Shown here: in pieces, positions 41,879 to 50,807 of the stretch
How positions within the stretch are numbered: position 1 is the stretch's first letter
Layout of the letters: every line of letters begins with the position of its first letter
Source: Rhodobacteraceae bacterium HLUCCA08
Lineage (GTDB): Bacteria; Pseudomonadota; Alphaproteobacteria; Rhodobacterales; Rhodobacteraceae
Reading direction: 5' to 3'
Assembly (NCBI GenBank): GCA_001314655.1
Contig: LJSF01000034.1
Coordinates: 1 to 64,000 of the forward strand
DNA: 64,000 bases
Made by a program: the position numbers and the translations under genes
Notes under the pieces: generated by a model
Database searches by the model: none
Told to the model about the DNA's origin: nothing
Seen by the model: the letters and a program-made list of their open reading frames with translations, nothing else

Positions 41879-42967
41879 CTACCCCCGACCCGCCAACCGT
41901 TCGATCCGGTCGACCAGCGCGGCCGCCGCGGCGGCATCCAGCGCGCCCATCCGCATCCGCGCGCGCCATTGCCCCTGTGGTGCCACGGTCACGATCCGCC
42001 CGGCGGCCTGTTCGGTGGCATGGCCCTCGACCCCCGCCGTCGCCGGCAGGGCGATGCCCAGGCCCTGCTGGTCGGCGGTGCGGCAGACCCAGCGGATCGC
42101 CAGCGGCAGGGTCGTCGCGTCATAGCTGATGAAATCGGCGCCGCCCCCGGGATGGACCTGCATCGCATGGGTCCAGCCCGCGTCATCGGGGATCATGTTC
42201 AGGGTGAACACCACCTCCGGATCGAAGGGCAAGGCGGGGTCGAGCAGATGATGCCGGGCCGGATCCTCGGCAAGCCCGGCCAGGAACGCCGCATGGCCCG
42301 GCCCGGCCTTGATATGCGGCGGGATCGACCGGCGCACGGCCACGTCCTGCGGCGTATAGGCCGCGGCATAGACCAGACGGGCGTGATCGACCGGCCGGAA
42401 ATTGGCGTGGCCCAGATACATCAGCCCGAGCGGGGCCGCCGCCCGCTTGTTCGTCACCTCGACCGCGATGTCGAGCTCCGTCGCCGCGACCCCCAGGCCG
42501 ATCTCGGCCCGCGCCTCGTAATTCACCGCAAAAGCGACGCGGTGCCGGAACAGGCCGGATACGCCGATCCGTCCCGCGGCCGCGTCGATCCGCAATTCGG
42601 CGGTGTCGAACCGGCCCAGCGGCATTTCACCATGCAGCGGATGCGGATCGTCCGGCGCCGGCGGCCCGATCCGGGTCATCCCGCAATGGATGAAGAAGGC
42701 GCCGTAGGTGGCCAGGTAGGTCTCGGTCGCGACCGGTTCGTCGAACATCGACGCCATGGCCAGTTCGCGCCCGTCGAATTCCGCGCGCCAGACCTGCTGG
42801 CCCAGGAACGGCAGCACGATCACCCGGGCCCGGGGGGTGATCAGCCGCAGCGCCTCGATGCCGGCGCCGTAGCGGAACGCCTCGGCCCGCATCGCGCCGG
42901 CCCGCGCGATGGGACGGCACCCGAAATCCGGAAAATCGGACGGATGAAGCGGGATCGAAACCGTCAT
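41879..42967 (-). CDS. DUF4432 family protein (aldose-epimerase-like fold)
   Basis: 362-aa protein of the DUF4432 family, a galactose-mutarotase-like beta-sandwich. Visible family features are LPFLGQQVWRAEFDG, THCGMTR-like FIHCGMTRIG, HPLHGEMPLG and LMYLGHANFRP with conserved histidines that would line a sugar pocket. It may convert anomers or epimerise a sugar before phosphorylation. It is 126 bp downstream of the aldo/keto reductase gene and 2 bp upstream of the PfkB kinase. No activity is firmly assigned to the family. Confidence 0.82.
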   Translation of the reverse strand: MTVSIPLHPSDFPDFGCRPIARAGAMRAEAFRYGAGIEALRLITPRARVIVLPFLGQQVWRAEFDGRELAMASMFDEPVATETYLATYGAFFIHCGMTRIGPPAPDDPHPLHGEMPLGRFDTAELRIDAAAGRIGVSGLFRHRVAFAVNYEARAEIGLGVAATELDIAVEVTNKRAAAPLGLMYLGHANFRPVDHARLVYAAAYTPQDVAVRRSIPPHIKAGPGHAAFLAGLAEDPARHHLLDPALPFDPEVVFTLNMIPDDAGWTHAMQVHPGGGADFISYDATTLPLAIRWVCRTADQQGLGIALPATAGVEGHATEQAAGRIVTVAPQGQWRARMRMGALDAAAAAALVDRIERLAGRG

Positions 42968-43093
42968 GATCGCCTCCTGTCATTTGCCCTGCGCCAGGGC
43001 GGCGCGCCGGGCCTTGGCGCCTGTCCCGGCGGTCTTGTCCGGCGCATCGTCGGGATCGAGAACTGTATGCCGGCCCCCGTCATCGTCGGCTCC

Positions 43094-43918
43094 CTATTCG
43101 AAATCGTCCGGATGCGGCCCGCAGCGCTCGCCGGTGCCCAGCGCGGTGATTGCCGCCATTTCCGCCCCGGTCAGGTCGGGCCCGTCGAGCACCGCGACAT
43201 TGGCGGCGATCCGCCCCGGATCGGTCGAGCGCGGGATCACCGACAGCCCGCGCTGGACATGCCAGCGCAGGATCACCCCGGCCGGGGTCAGACCGGTTCG
43301 CGCGGCGGCGGCCCGGACCGGCGCGGCATCGAAGCTGAGGCCATTGCCCAGAGGCGTCCAGCTTTGGGTCACGATCCCGCGCGCGGTCATCCGGGCCTGC
43401 AAGTCGGGTTGCGGGTTCCTGGGGTTGATCTCGACCTGGTTCAGCACCGGCGTGACGCCAGTCTCCTCAGTCAACCGGTCGATCTGCGCGGCATTGAAAT
43501 TCGACACCCCGATCGAGGTCACCCGCCCTTCGTCGCGCAGCCGGATCAGGGCGCGCCAGGTCTCCACGAACAGGGCCTTGCGCGGGCAGGGCCAGTGGAT
43601 CAGCAGCAGGTCGACGTGATCGAGGCCCAGCCGCTCCAGGCTGGCCTCGGCCGCGCGCAGGGTGCTGTCGAAGCCCTGCGCGGTGTTCCAGACCTTGGTG
43701 GTGACGAACAGGTCGTCGCGCGGCACGCCGCTGTCGCGCAGACCCTGGCCCATCCCGGCTTCGTTGCCATAGATCGCGGCCCCGTCGAACAGGCGGTATC
43801 CGGCAGCGGCAGCGGCGGCGACGGCACCCGGGGCGCCCTCCTCGGGCACCTGCCACAGGCCGAAGCCGAATTGCGGGATCGAATGGCCGTCATGGAACGG
43901 CAGACGTGGCTGGGTCAT
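43094..43918 (-). CDS. Aldo/keto reductase
   Basis: 274-aa NADPH-dependent TIM-barrel reductase. The catalytic tetrad is present: Asp45 and Tyr50 (FDGAAIYGNE), Lys75 (VTTKVW) and His108 (LLIHWP). The cofactor-binding SVIPRSTDPGRI segment near the C-terminus is typical of the prokaryotic AKR5-type group (2,5-diketo-gluconate reductase-like). In this operon it may interconvert an aldose or keto-sugar and the polyol. It begins 7 bp after the FGGY kinase stop. The frame stays open for 37 codons beyond its TAG. Confidence 0.92.
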   Translation of the reverse strand: MTQPRLPFHDGHSIPQFGFGLWQVPEEGAPGAVAAAAAAGYRLFDGAAIYGNEAGMGQGLRDSGVPRDDLFVTTKVWNTAQGFDSTLRAAEASLERLGLDHVDLLLIHWPCPRKALFVETWRALIRLRDEGRVTSIGVSNFNAAQIDRLTEETGVTPVLNQVEINPRNPQPDLQARMTARGIVTQSWTPLGNGLSFDAAPVRAAAARTGLTPAGVILRWHVQRGLSVIPRSTDPGRIAANVAVLDGPDLTGAEMAAITALGTGERCGPHPDDFE

Positions 43919-43925
43919 GGGATCC

Positions 43926-45425
43926 TCATGCGGACAGCCGGTCAAGCCGGTCGTAGAAGGCTTGCGCGGCGCGGTAGAGGTCGGAAAACACCGGCATCAT
44001 CGCATCATAGCGGTCGGCGGCGACGGGATCGGGGGTGATCTCGGGGCCCAGCCGCACCATCCGGGCGGTCGCGGTCGCAAGATCGGGGGCGGCCCCGGTG
44101 GCGACGGCCATCAGGATACCGGCACCGATCACGCCGGATTCGGGTTCCTCGGCCACCCGGTAGGGCGTGCGATACATCGCCGCCTTGATCGACAGCCACA
44201 GTGCCGATTTCGCCCCGCCGCTGGCCGCGATGATCCGTTCGGGCCGGCCATGACCCCCTTGCAGCCGGTCAAGCTCCTGCCGGACGGAAAAGGCGACGCC
44301 TTCCAGCACCGCGCGATGCAGGTCGGGCAGGCCATGAGCCGCGGTCAGGCCAAAGAACTGCGCGCGCGAATTGGGCTGCGCGCCGAACCGTTCGCCGGCC
44401 AGGTAGGGCAGGAAGAACAGCGTGTTGGCGCCGGGGACCGACTGGGCGGCGGCGGCGTCGACCTCGGCATAGCTCAGCGCGTTGTCGTGGAACGCGCGCC
44501 GGGCCCAGCGCACCGCGTCGCCGCCCGCGTCCAGCAAGGTGAAACTGCCCCAGGCGCCGGCGGCGGACAGCACGTTGGACACGCCCCCGGCCATCACCGG
44601 CGCGTCCCGGATCAGGGTCAGGATCGTCGAGGTGCCGGTCACATCCGAACCGGTGCCCGGCGCCAGCGCCCCCGAGCCGAGCAGCGCCATCGGGTAATCC
44701 CCACCGCCGACCAGCACCGGCAGGCCCTTCGGCAGGCCGGTCTGCGCCGCGGCGGCGGGCGTCACGGCCCCCAGGATCTCGGACGGGTCGCGCAAGTCCG
44801 GCAGCAGCCGACGCGGCAGGCCGGTCAGCTCCAGCATCCGGTCCGACCAGTCGCGGCGGCGCCAATCCATGAGGAAACTCAGCGAGGCTTCGGTGCGGTC
44901 CTGGGCGACCTGCCCGGTCAGGTTCAGGTTGATCCAGTCCTTGGGCATCAGCAGATGTGCCGCGCGCGCGACCGCGCCCGGATCATGGGCGATCAGCCAG
45001 GCCAGCTTGAAGGCCGGCCAGGCCGGGGCCGGGGCATTCGCGGTCAGCGCCAGCGCCTCGGGCGCGGCACCTGTCGCGGCGAAAGCGGCAACCTGGTCGA
45101 CACTGCGCTTGTCGTTCCACAGCGGCGCGGTTTCGCGGGTCAACCGGCCATCGGCATCGACCAGAACCGCCCCGTGCATCTGCCCGCAGGCACAGATCGC
45201 CGCGACCCGCCGGGTCGCGTCCGGCACCCGTTCCAGCACCGCGCGGAGGCTGGCCACGGTGCCGTCCCACCAGGCGGCCGGCCGCTGTTCGGACCAGCCG
45301 TGGCGCGGCACGATCTGGTCGTGTTCGTGGTGGGCGATGGCATGGATCCGCCCGGCGGCATCGACCAGCGCGGCCCGGCACGACCCGGTGCCCACGTCGA
45401 TGGCAAGGAACAGGTCGCGTGTCAC
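43926..45425 (-). CDS. FGGY family carbohydrate kinase (xylulokinase-like)
   Basis: 499-aa actin-fold sugar kinase. The N-terminal phosphate loop AIDVGTGSCRAALVD, the sugar-contact region CACGQMHGAVLVD, GGGDYPMALLGSG and the late adenosine motif ERIIAASGGAKSALWLSI are all present. Family members phosphorylate ketoses or polyols such as xylulose, ribulose, gluconate or erythritol. The start is a GTG overlapping the ATPase stop (GTGA). It works with the transporter encoded just upstream; substrate cannot be fixed from sequence. Confidence 0.9.
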   Translation of the reverse strand: MTRDLFLAIDVGTGSCRAALVDAAGRIHAIAHHEHDQIVPRHGWSEQRPAAWWDGTVASLRAVLERVPDATRRVAAICACGQMHGAVLVDADGRLTRETAPLWNDKRSVDQVAAFAATGAAPEALALTANAPAPAWPAFKLAWLIAHDPGAVARAAHLLMPKDWINLNLTGQVAQDRTEASLSFLMDWRRRDWSDRMLELTGLPRRLLPDLRDPSEILGAVTPAAAAQTGLPKGLPVLVGGGDYPMALLGSGALAPGTGSDVTGTSTILTLIRDAPVMAGGVSNVLSAAGAWGSFTLLDAGGDAVRWARRAFHDNALSYAEVDAAAAQSVPGANTLFFLPYLAGERFGAQPNSRAQFFGLTAAHGLPDLHRAVLEGVAFSVRQELDRLQGGHGRPERIIAASGGAKSALWLSIKAAMYRTPYRVAEEPESGVIGAGILMAVATGAAPDLATATARMVRLGPEITPDPVAADRYDAMMPVFSDLYRAAQAFYDRLDRLSA

Positions 45426-46483
45426 AGCCGCGCCTCGGTCTCGGGGTCGAAGAAATGCGCCTGGGTCATGTCCAGCGTGACGGTCGCGGGCTGATCGGGA
45501 ACCGCCGGAAAGCGCGGATCGACCTGCGCCGTGATCTTCTGCCCCTCGGCCTCGCCCAGCAGCAGCGTATGCGCGCCCAGCGGTTCGATCGCCCGGGGGG
45601 TCAGGGTCAGATCGGCCTCGTGGGTCGAATGGCGCATGTGTTCGGGCCGGATGCCGAAGACAACGCGGTCCCGGTCGCCGATCCGCCGCGCCTCGTCCGG
45701 CGGCAGCGGCAGGACCTGAGCGCCCAGACGGACGGCGCCGCGCTCGATCCGTGCCGCGAAGAAATTCATCGCCGGCGAGCCGATGAAATTCGCCACGAAC
45801 CGGTTGGCGGGCCGTTCGTACAGGGTGATCGGCTCGGCCGCCTGCTCGATCCGACCGGCGCGCATGACGACCACGCGGTCGGCCATGGTCATCGCCTCGA
45901 CCTGGTCATGGGTGACATAGACGGCGGTGGTGCCCAGCCGGCGTTGAAGCATCTTGATCTCGGTCCGCATCTCGACCCGCAGCTTGGCATCCAGGTTCGA
46001 CAGCGGCTCGTCGAACAGGAACACCGCGGGCTGGCGCACAAGGGCGCGGCCGATCGCGACCCGCTGACGCTGGCCGCCGGAGAGGTTGCGCGGCTTGCGA
46101 TCCAGGTAGGGATCGAGCGACAGCAGCCTGGCCGCCTCGGTCACCCGGGCCGCGATCTCGGTCGCGGGGGTGCCGTGGACCTTCATCGCGTAGCCGATGT
46201 TCTGGCGCACCGACATATGCGGATAAAGCGCGTAGTTCTGGAACACCATGGAGATGTCGCGCGCGCCGGGGCGTTCGTCGGTCACGTCGCGCCCGTCGAT
46301 GCGCACCCGCCCCGAACTCGCGGTTTCCAGCCCGGCAAGGATGCGCAGGGTCGTGGTCTTGCCGCAGCCCGAGGGACCGACCAGCACGACGAATTCGCCC
46401 CTATCGATCGACAGCGACAGCGGCGGCAGGACATTCACCGCACCGAAGGATTTGGTGATCGCCTCAAGCTCGACATGGGACAT
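45422..46483 (-). CDS. Carbohydrate ABC transporter ATP-binding protein (UgpC/MsmK/MalK type)
   Basis: 353-aa cytosolic ATPase. Walker A GPSGCGKTTTL (about 37-45), signature LSGGQRQRVAIGRAL, Walker B VFLFDEPLSNLDAKLR and a C-terminal TOBE/regulatory domain (from about 240) characterise the MalK/UgpC group. It is in the same operon as two permeases and a binding protein. Because this ATPase class is often shared, it may also energise the ATPase-less importer at 32.0-35.2 kb. A hairpin-containing 90-bp gap separates it from the binding-protein gene. Confidence 0.95.
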   Translation of the reverse strand: MSHVELEAITKSFGAVNVLPPLSLSIDRGEFVVLVGPSGCGKTTTLRILAGLETASSGRVRIDGRDVTDERPGARDISMVFQNYALYPHMSVRQNIGYAMKVHGTPATEIAARVTEAARLLSLDPYLDRKPRNLSGGQRQRVAIGRALVRQPAVFLFDEPLSNLDAKLRVEMRTEIKMLQRRLGTTAVYVTHDQVEAMTMADRVVVMRAGRIEQAAEPITLYERPANRFVANFIGSPAMNFFAARIERGAVRLGAQVLPLPPDEARRIGDRDRVVFGIRPEHMRHSTHEADLTLTPRAIEPLGAHTLLLGEAEGQKITAQVDPRFPAVPDQPATVTLDMTQAHFFDPETEARL

Positions 46484-46501
46484 GGGTCATTCCTTGACGT
46501 T

Positions 46502-46531
46502 GCGCCCCCCGGTGGTGTCCCCGGGGGGCGC
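46502..46531 (-). promoter_or_regulatory. Strong hairpin between binding-protein and ATPase genes
   Basis: Perfect 11-bp arms GCGCCCCCCGG and CCGGGGGGCGC enclose an 8-nt loop. No T-run follows on the minus strand, so 3'-end protection of the binding-protein mRNA or partial termination is likely. Confidence 0.55.
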
Positions 46532-46573
46532 GATTGGCAGGGGCCGGACAGAGCTGCCCGGCGCCGCGCCGGA

Positions 46574-48013
46574 TCACTCCAGCGGCGGCAGTCCGACCGA
46601 GGCACGATAGGCGGCCAGCTGGGTGTCGCGTCCGAATTCATCGGTCAGACGGTCCCATTCCGCGGCGATCGCGTCCAGCGCTTCCTGCGGCTCGACCTGG
46701 CCGGCCAGGGCCTTGGACAGCTCGATCTCCAGCACTTCGGTGTAGGAGAAGAAGCCCGGCAGGCGCAGGTCCAGCGCCACGTTCGGCGCATCGAGCGAGG
46801 CGCGTTGCGCGCCCAGGTAGGACGCGGCCTCGTCTTCCGAGAAGATCGAGGACCAGGCGTCGAGGTTGTCGTAATGGCTGAACCGGTAGGGGTTCACGCC
46901 CGAATTCGCGGTGACGATCGCCAGGCCCGACACCTCGGGGCTGATCACCGTCTCGACGAAGCTCCAGGCGGCGTCCTGGTTGCGGCTGTCGGCCGGAACG
47001 CCCAGTTGCCAGCCCCCGAAGGCCAGGAAGGGCGAATGCACGACCTCGTCGAAGCTGTCCCATTCGCCGGAGACATGGTTCCAGATCTCGGTCGAGCCGG
47101 GCAGCATCGCGGTGCGGACATGACCGTCGATCGACCCTTCGGTCGAGCCCAGAACGCCGGAATCCGCCCAGTCGACATTCATCGCCACGGTGCCGCCGGC
47201 ATACAGCGGCCGGACGTCACCGGACCCGTTGTTGAGCGCGCCGGGCGGGTTGAAGTCGAGGAAGGCCTTGTATTCCTCGAGCGCGCGCAGCCAGCCCGGG
47301 TTGTTGATCTGGGCATCCATCGTCTCGGGATCGAAGAACATCGCGCCGGGATTGTCGGGATGGTTGGTGTAACTGGCCGCATGGCTGAAGAAATACCAGA
47401 ACTGCTGGCCGCCACGGCGATAGGCTTCGGCGGTGCCGTAGAGCCCTTCGTCGGGGCGGGTAAAGAACTCGGCCTGGTCGCGGTATTGCGCCCAGGTCAC
47501 CGGCGCCGCCAGCGGATAGCCATAGGCCGCCTCGAAGGCCGCCTGTTCCTCGGGGTCGTCCAGCAGGTCGGCGCGCAGGTTCAGCATGTGCATGTCGCCG
47601 TCCATCGTGGCCGACTTCACCTCGCCGTCCCAGATCATCAGCCGTTCGCGATAGGTCGGGTGGATGTCGTCCCAATCGGCGCCTTCCTGCAGGCCGGCCG
47701 GCATGGTCGACATGAAAGGCGCGAAATCCGGCAGCCAGGCCGGGACGAAGCCGATCACGTCGAAATCGCCGGTCTGCTGCGACATGGCGGTCAGGAATTT
47801 CGGATAAAGCTCGCCGAAGGGGAACTCGATCACGTTGACCGTGCCGCAGGTCTGTTCCTCCCAGACGTCGGCCGCGGCGGCCAGCGCCGAGGCGATGGCC
47901 GGCCCGTTCTGGGTCGACACGTTCAGCGTCACGCCGGTGTAATCGGGCGAACACTGGGCCGCCGCCATGCCGGCCAGCGGCACCAGGGCGACCGTCGCAA
48001 GTAGTTTCTTCAT
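46574..48013 (-). CDS. Carbohydrate ABC transporter substrate-binding protein (SBP_bac_1)
   Basis: 479-aa periplasmic binding protein. The signal peptide ends at about residue 19 (GMAAAQ). Family landmarks include the ligand-lobe region FDVIGFVPAWLPDFAPFM, the tyrosine/tryptophan-rich GGQQFWYFFSHAASYTN and the late-lobe GTVAMNVDWADSG. Two cysteines (C21, C56) could pair. It is larger than the unit A binding protein and clearly a separate transporter. It follows the MalG-type permease by 20 bp. Confidence 0.92.
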   Translation of the reverse strand: MKKLLATVALVPLAGMAAAQCSPDYTGVTLNVSTQNGPAIASALAAAADVWEEQTCGTVNVIEFPFGELYPKFLTAMSQQTGDFDVIGFVPAWLPDFAPFMSTMPAGLQEGADWDDIHPTYRERLMIWDGEVKSATMDGDMHMLNLRADLLDDPEEQAAFEAAYGYPLAAPVTWAQYRDQAEFFTRPDEGLYGTAEAYRRGGQQFWYFFSHAASYTNHPDNPGAMFFDPETMDAQINNPGWLRALEEYKAFLDFNPPGALNNGSGDVRPLYAGGTVAMNVDWADSGVLGSTEGSIDGHVRTAMLPGSTEIWNHVSGEWDSFDEVVHSPFLAFGGWQLGVPADSRNQDAAWSFVETVISPEVSGLAIVTANSGVNPYRFSHYDNLDAWSSIFSEDEAASYLGAQRASLDAPNVALDLRLPGFFSYTEVLEIELSKALAGQVEPQEALDAIAAEWDRLTDEFGRDTQLAAYRASVGLPPLE

Positions 48014-48033
48014 GGTTTCCTCCCTTATGAAGA

Positions 48034-49053
48034 TCATTTTATCGAACCGGACAACAGGCCCGAGCGCATCATCCGGCCCAGGACCGTGGCGACGACGACC
48101 ATCGGCGCGATCGAGATCAGCGCCGCGACCGAGATCGCCCACCATTCGTCGCCCCGGCTCGAATTCTGGCCGGCGAGCAGGATCGGCAGGGTCTGCCAGT
48201 CGCCGGTGGTGAGCAGGAGCGCGAACAGGAATTCGTTCCACACGAAGGCCAGCACGATCATCGACGTGGCGATCAGCCCCGGCGTCGCCATCGGCAGCAC
48301 GATCTGGAAGAAGATGCGCAAGCGGCCGATATCGTCGACCAGCGCCGCCTCCTCGACCTCGAGCGGAACGGTGGACAGGAAATCGCGCATCAGCCAGACC
48401 GCGAAGGGCAGGCCGAAGGCGGTATAGACCAGGACCATGCCGCCGAACGTGTCCAGCAACGGCAGGCCGGCCTTGCCGATCTCGGCGAACAGCAGATAGA
48501 TCGCGAAGGCCGACACGATCGGCGGAAAGATCCGCTGCGACACGAACCAGAAGGTCACGTCGTCGTTGCCCAGCACCGGACCCGGCAACCGCCGTCCGTT
48601 CAGCCAGACCGACACCGCAAGCGCGACCACCAGCACGATCGCCAGCGCATAGGGCACCCTGAGCGCCGTGTAGACATCCAGCAGCACGAACCCGCCGACC
48701 GAGATCACCGCAAAGACGATCCCCGCCAGCAACCGGATGCGAAAGGTGAACCGGACCAGCGCATAGGCCGCCATCGTGCCCAGAAAGACCGACAGCGCCG
48801 TCGCCACCAGCGCGATCAGGGTCGAGCTGACGATCGGCCCCCAGAAATCGCCCCGGAGGCCGGCAAAGGCGTCGCGAAACGCCTGCAGGGTCGGCTGGAA
48901 GTCGATGAACGGCAGGTAGGTCGCGCCGCCGCTGACCGCCAGCGGAGGCTTGAACGCCGTGATGACGACCCAGTAAAGCGGGAAGGCGGCAACGAACAGC
49001 CAGAACAGGCACAGGATCAGCCCGGCCCGGCGAAGGCCCCGGTTCTCGGTCAT
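48034..49053 (-). CDS. Carbohydrate ABC transporter permease (MalG type) with extra membrane segment
   Basis: 339-aa inner-membrane permease. MalG landmarks are AYALVRFTFRIR after helix 3 and the EAA loop VPLEVEEAALVDDIGRLRIF. Between residues about 109 and 165 it carries an insertion with two hydrophobic stretches (110-127 and 134-150) and a loop before the core resumes at QRIFPPIVSAFAIYLLFAE. Ordinary members have no such insertion and are 270-290 aa. Its ATG overlaps the MalF-type permease stop (ATGA). Confidence 0.9.
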   Translation of the reverse strand: MTENRGLRRAGLILCLFWLFVAAFPLYWVVITAFKPPLAVSGGATYLPFIDFQPTLQAFRDAFAGLRGDFWGPIVSSTLIALVATALSVFLGTMAAYALVRFTFRIRLLAGIVFAVISVGGFVLLDVYTALRVPYALAIVLVVALAVSVWLNGRRLPGPVLGNDDVTFWFVSQRIFPPIVSAFAIYLLFAEIGKAGLPLLDTFGGMVLVYTAFGLPFAVWLMRDFLSTVPLEVEEAALVDDIGRLRIFFQIVLPMATPGLIATSMIVLAFVWNEFLFALLLTTGDWQTLPILLAGQNSSRGDEWWAISVAALISIAPMVVVATVLGRMMRSGLLSGSIK

Positions 49054-49937
49054 TCATACCTCCGCGTGACCCGCCGCGCCGCGACCAGGTAGAGCGTGCC
49101 GAACAGGATCACGACGATCAGGAACATGAAGGACAGTGCCGAGGTGAGGCCGAGGTTGAACTTCTTGAACCCCTCGTTGTAGGCGAACAGGGTCAGGGTC
49201 TCGGTCGCCGTTCCCGGCCCGCCGCCGGTCAGCACGAAGACCGTGTCGATGATCTTGAACCCCTCGATCAGGCGGATGAACACCACCGCCACCGACAGCG
49301 GCAGCAGCATCGGAAAGGTGATCCCCCAGAACCGGCGCCAGGGGCCGATATCGTCGACCTGCGCGGCTTCGAACACCTCTTGCGGAAGACCCTGGAGGCC
49401 GGCCAGCATCAACAGGGTGACGAAGGGCGTCCATTGCCAGATGTCGATCACCGACAGGACCATGATCGCCGGCCAGGTCTGGGTCAGGAACGGCACGTTG
49501 CCGAACCCCATCGCCACCATCGCGTCGTTCACCGGCCCCAGATAGGGGTGAAAGACCATCCGCGCGATCAGCGCGACCCCGACCGGCGCCAGGAACATCG
49601 GCAACAGGAAGGTCACGCGATACAGCGCCGCGCCGGGCACGTTGTGGTGCAGCGCCAGCGCCAGCATGAACCCCAGGACATACTGGAAGAAGACCGAGAT
49701 GAAGGTGATCGTCGCGGTCGTCCAGATCGAGCCCCAGAACCGCGCCGAGGTCGCAATCTCGGCGTAATTGTCGAACCCGACGAAGCGCGGCGGCGTTGGC
49801 GGCACGATGCGGATGGTCTGGAAACTGACCGTCAGCGCATAGATCAGCGGAAACAGCGAAATCGCCAGAACCACAAGGAAGGCCGGCCAAATGAACAGGT
49901 GTTTCACCCTGTCCCGTTGTGCCGCACGACCGGTCAT
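49050..49937 (-). CDS. Carbohydrate ABC transporter permease (MalF/UgpA type)
   Basis: 295-aa inner-membrane permease of normal length with six helices. FVGFDNYAEI, HNVPGAALYRVTFLLPMFLA and the EAA loop LPQEVFEAAQVDDIGPWRRF are typical. The start ATG has a strong GGGGGAGG ribosome-binding site. First gene of a nine-gene minus-strand operon running to the SorC regulator, divergent from the phosphoglucose isomerase operon across a region with two palindromes. Confidence 0.94.
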   Translation of the reverse strand: MTGRAAQRDRVKHLFIWPAFLVVLAISLFPLIYALTVSFQTIRIVPPTPPRFVGFDNYAEIATSARFWGSIWTTATITFISVFFQYVLGFMLALALHHNVPGAALYRVTFLLPMFLAPVGVALIARMVFHPYLGPVNDAMVAMGFGNVPFLTQTWPAIMVLSVIDIWQWTPFVTLLMLAGLQGLPQEVFEAAQVDDIGPWRRFWGITFPMLLPLSVAVVFIRLIEGFKIIDTVFVLTGGGPGTATETLTLFAYNEGFKKFNLGLTSALSFMFLIVVILFGTLYLVAARRVTRRYE

Positions 49938-50000
49938 CAGGTCCTCCCCCTCCGCCTGCCGAAGGATAATTGACCGAGTCGCGGAGCAAAGCAACTGAAT

Positions 50001-50015
50001 TGTAAGTAAACTACG
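50001..50015. promoter_or_regulatory. Degenerate RpiR-type operator, permease-operon side
   Basis: TGTAAGTAAACTACG matches the palindrome at 50127-50141 at 12 of 15 positions. It lies 64 bp before the start of the permease operon. On the minus strand TTGCTT and AATTAT 17 bp apart just downstream could be the promoter. Confidence 0.5.
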
Positions 50016-50126
50016 GAAATGGGCCGCCTGGAGCACGAACAGGCTTGGCCCAACCGGGTTGCTGCGACAATTCCGGAAATACCTTCGCAGTTGCGGCATG
50101 GCCCTGTTGCATGCATCCGGAAGATA

Positions 50127-50141
50127 TGTAGTTTAACTACA
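50127..50141. promoter_or_regulatory. Perfect palindrome, probable RpiR operator
   Basis: TGTAGTT-T-AACTACA has 7-bp perfect arms and lies 23 bp before the phosphoglucose isomerase ATG, in the AT-rich core of the divergent region. The RpiR protein is encoded at the end of the operon it would control. Confidence 0.6.
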
Positions 50142-50163
50142 GATTCTGAGCGGAGCCATCCTC

Positions 50164-50781
50164 ATGCCTGCCCCCCCGTCGGCGCATCGTCTCGCACCCG
50201 GGTCCGGCGCCCTGACCGGGCGCAGCCACCGCTATGAAAAACGCCTGTCGGACCTGGCCGGGCTCTATGCCGATGGCAAGGCCTTCGACCGGCTTCTGGG
50301 GTCCGGCGACCGCGTCGTCTATGCGGTCGAGGATGTCCGCCCCAGCGCCGCCGCCGGCGATCTTTGCTTTGGGGTGACCCATATGCAGCCGGGCCGGATC
50401 GGCGCGGAATTCTTCATGACCCGCGGCCATATCCACGCCATAGCCAACCGCCCCGAAACCTATCGGGGCGAGGCCGGCCGCGGCGTGATGCTGCTGGAAA
50501 GCCCCGACGGCGCGGTCGAAACGCTCGAGGTCGCGCCGGAAACGACGATCTATGTCCCGCCCTTCTGGATCCACCGGTCGGTCAATACCGGCCCCGACCC
50601 GCTGGTGATGAGCTTTGTCTACCCCGCCGATTCCGGCCAGGATTACGGGATCATCGCGCGTTCGAACGGCATGAAGGTCCGGATCGTCGCCGATGGCGCG
50701 GGCTGGCGGACGGTTCCGAACCCCGCCTGGCGCCCCCGCACGGCCGAGGATATCGCCGCGATCCACGCGACGGTGGCCTGA
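50164..50781 (+). CDS. Cupin-type glucose-6-phosphate isomerase
   Basis: 205-aa cupin metalloenzyme of the archaeal-type PGI family, unrelated to the common PGI fold. The metal-binding signature is seen as MTRGHIHAIANRPETYRGEAG-like sequence: His-x-His of GHIH, Glu of ETYRG, and a later His in VPPFWIHRSVN. It interconverts glucose 6-phosphate and fructose 6-phosphate, or a related phosphosugar in this pathway. It is the first gene of a five-gene operon ending in the RpiR regulator. The short form in a bacterium beside sugar-acid enzymes suggests a specialised substrate. Confidence 0.85.
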   Translation: MPAPPSAHRLAPGSGALTGRSHRYEKRLSDLAGLYADGKAFDRLLGSGDRVVYAVEDVRPSAAAGDLCFGVTHMQPGRIGAEFFMTRGHIHAIANRPETYRGEAGRGVMLLESPDGAVETLEVAPETTIYVPPFWIHRSVNTGPDPLVMSFVYPADSGQDYGIIARSNGMKVRIVADGAGWRTVPNPAWRPRTAEDIAAIHATVA

Positions 50782-50807
50782 ATGCCCCCATCACGGTTGC
50801 CCGCGCC

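Noticed and set aside
45419-48004. 861-aa plus-strand frame opposite the UgpC and binding-protein genes
   Set aside because: Antisense shadow; no domain features and no ribosome-binding site of note.
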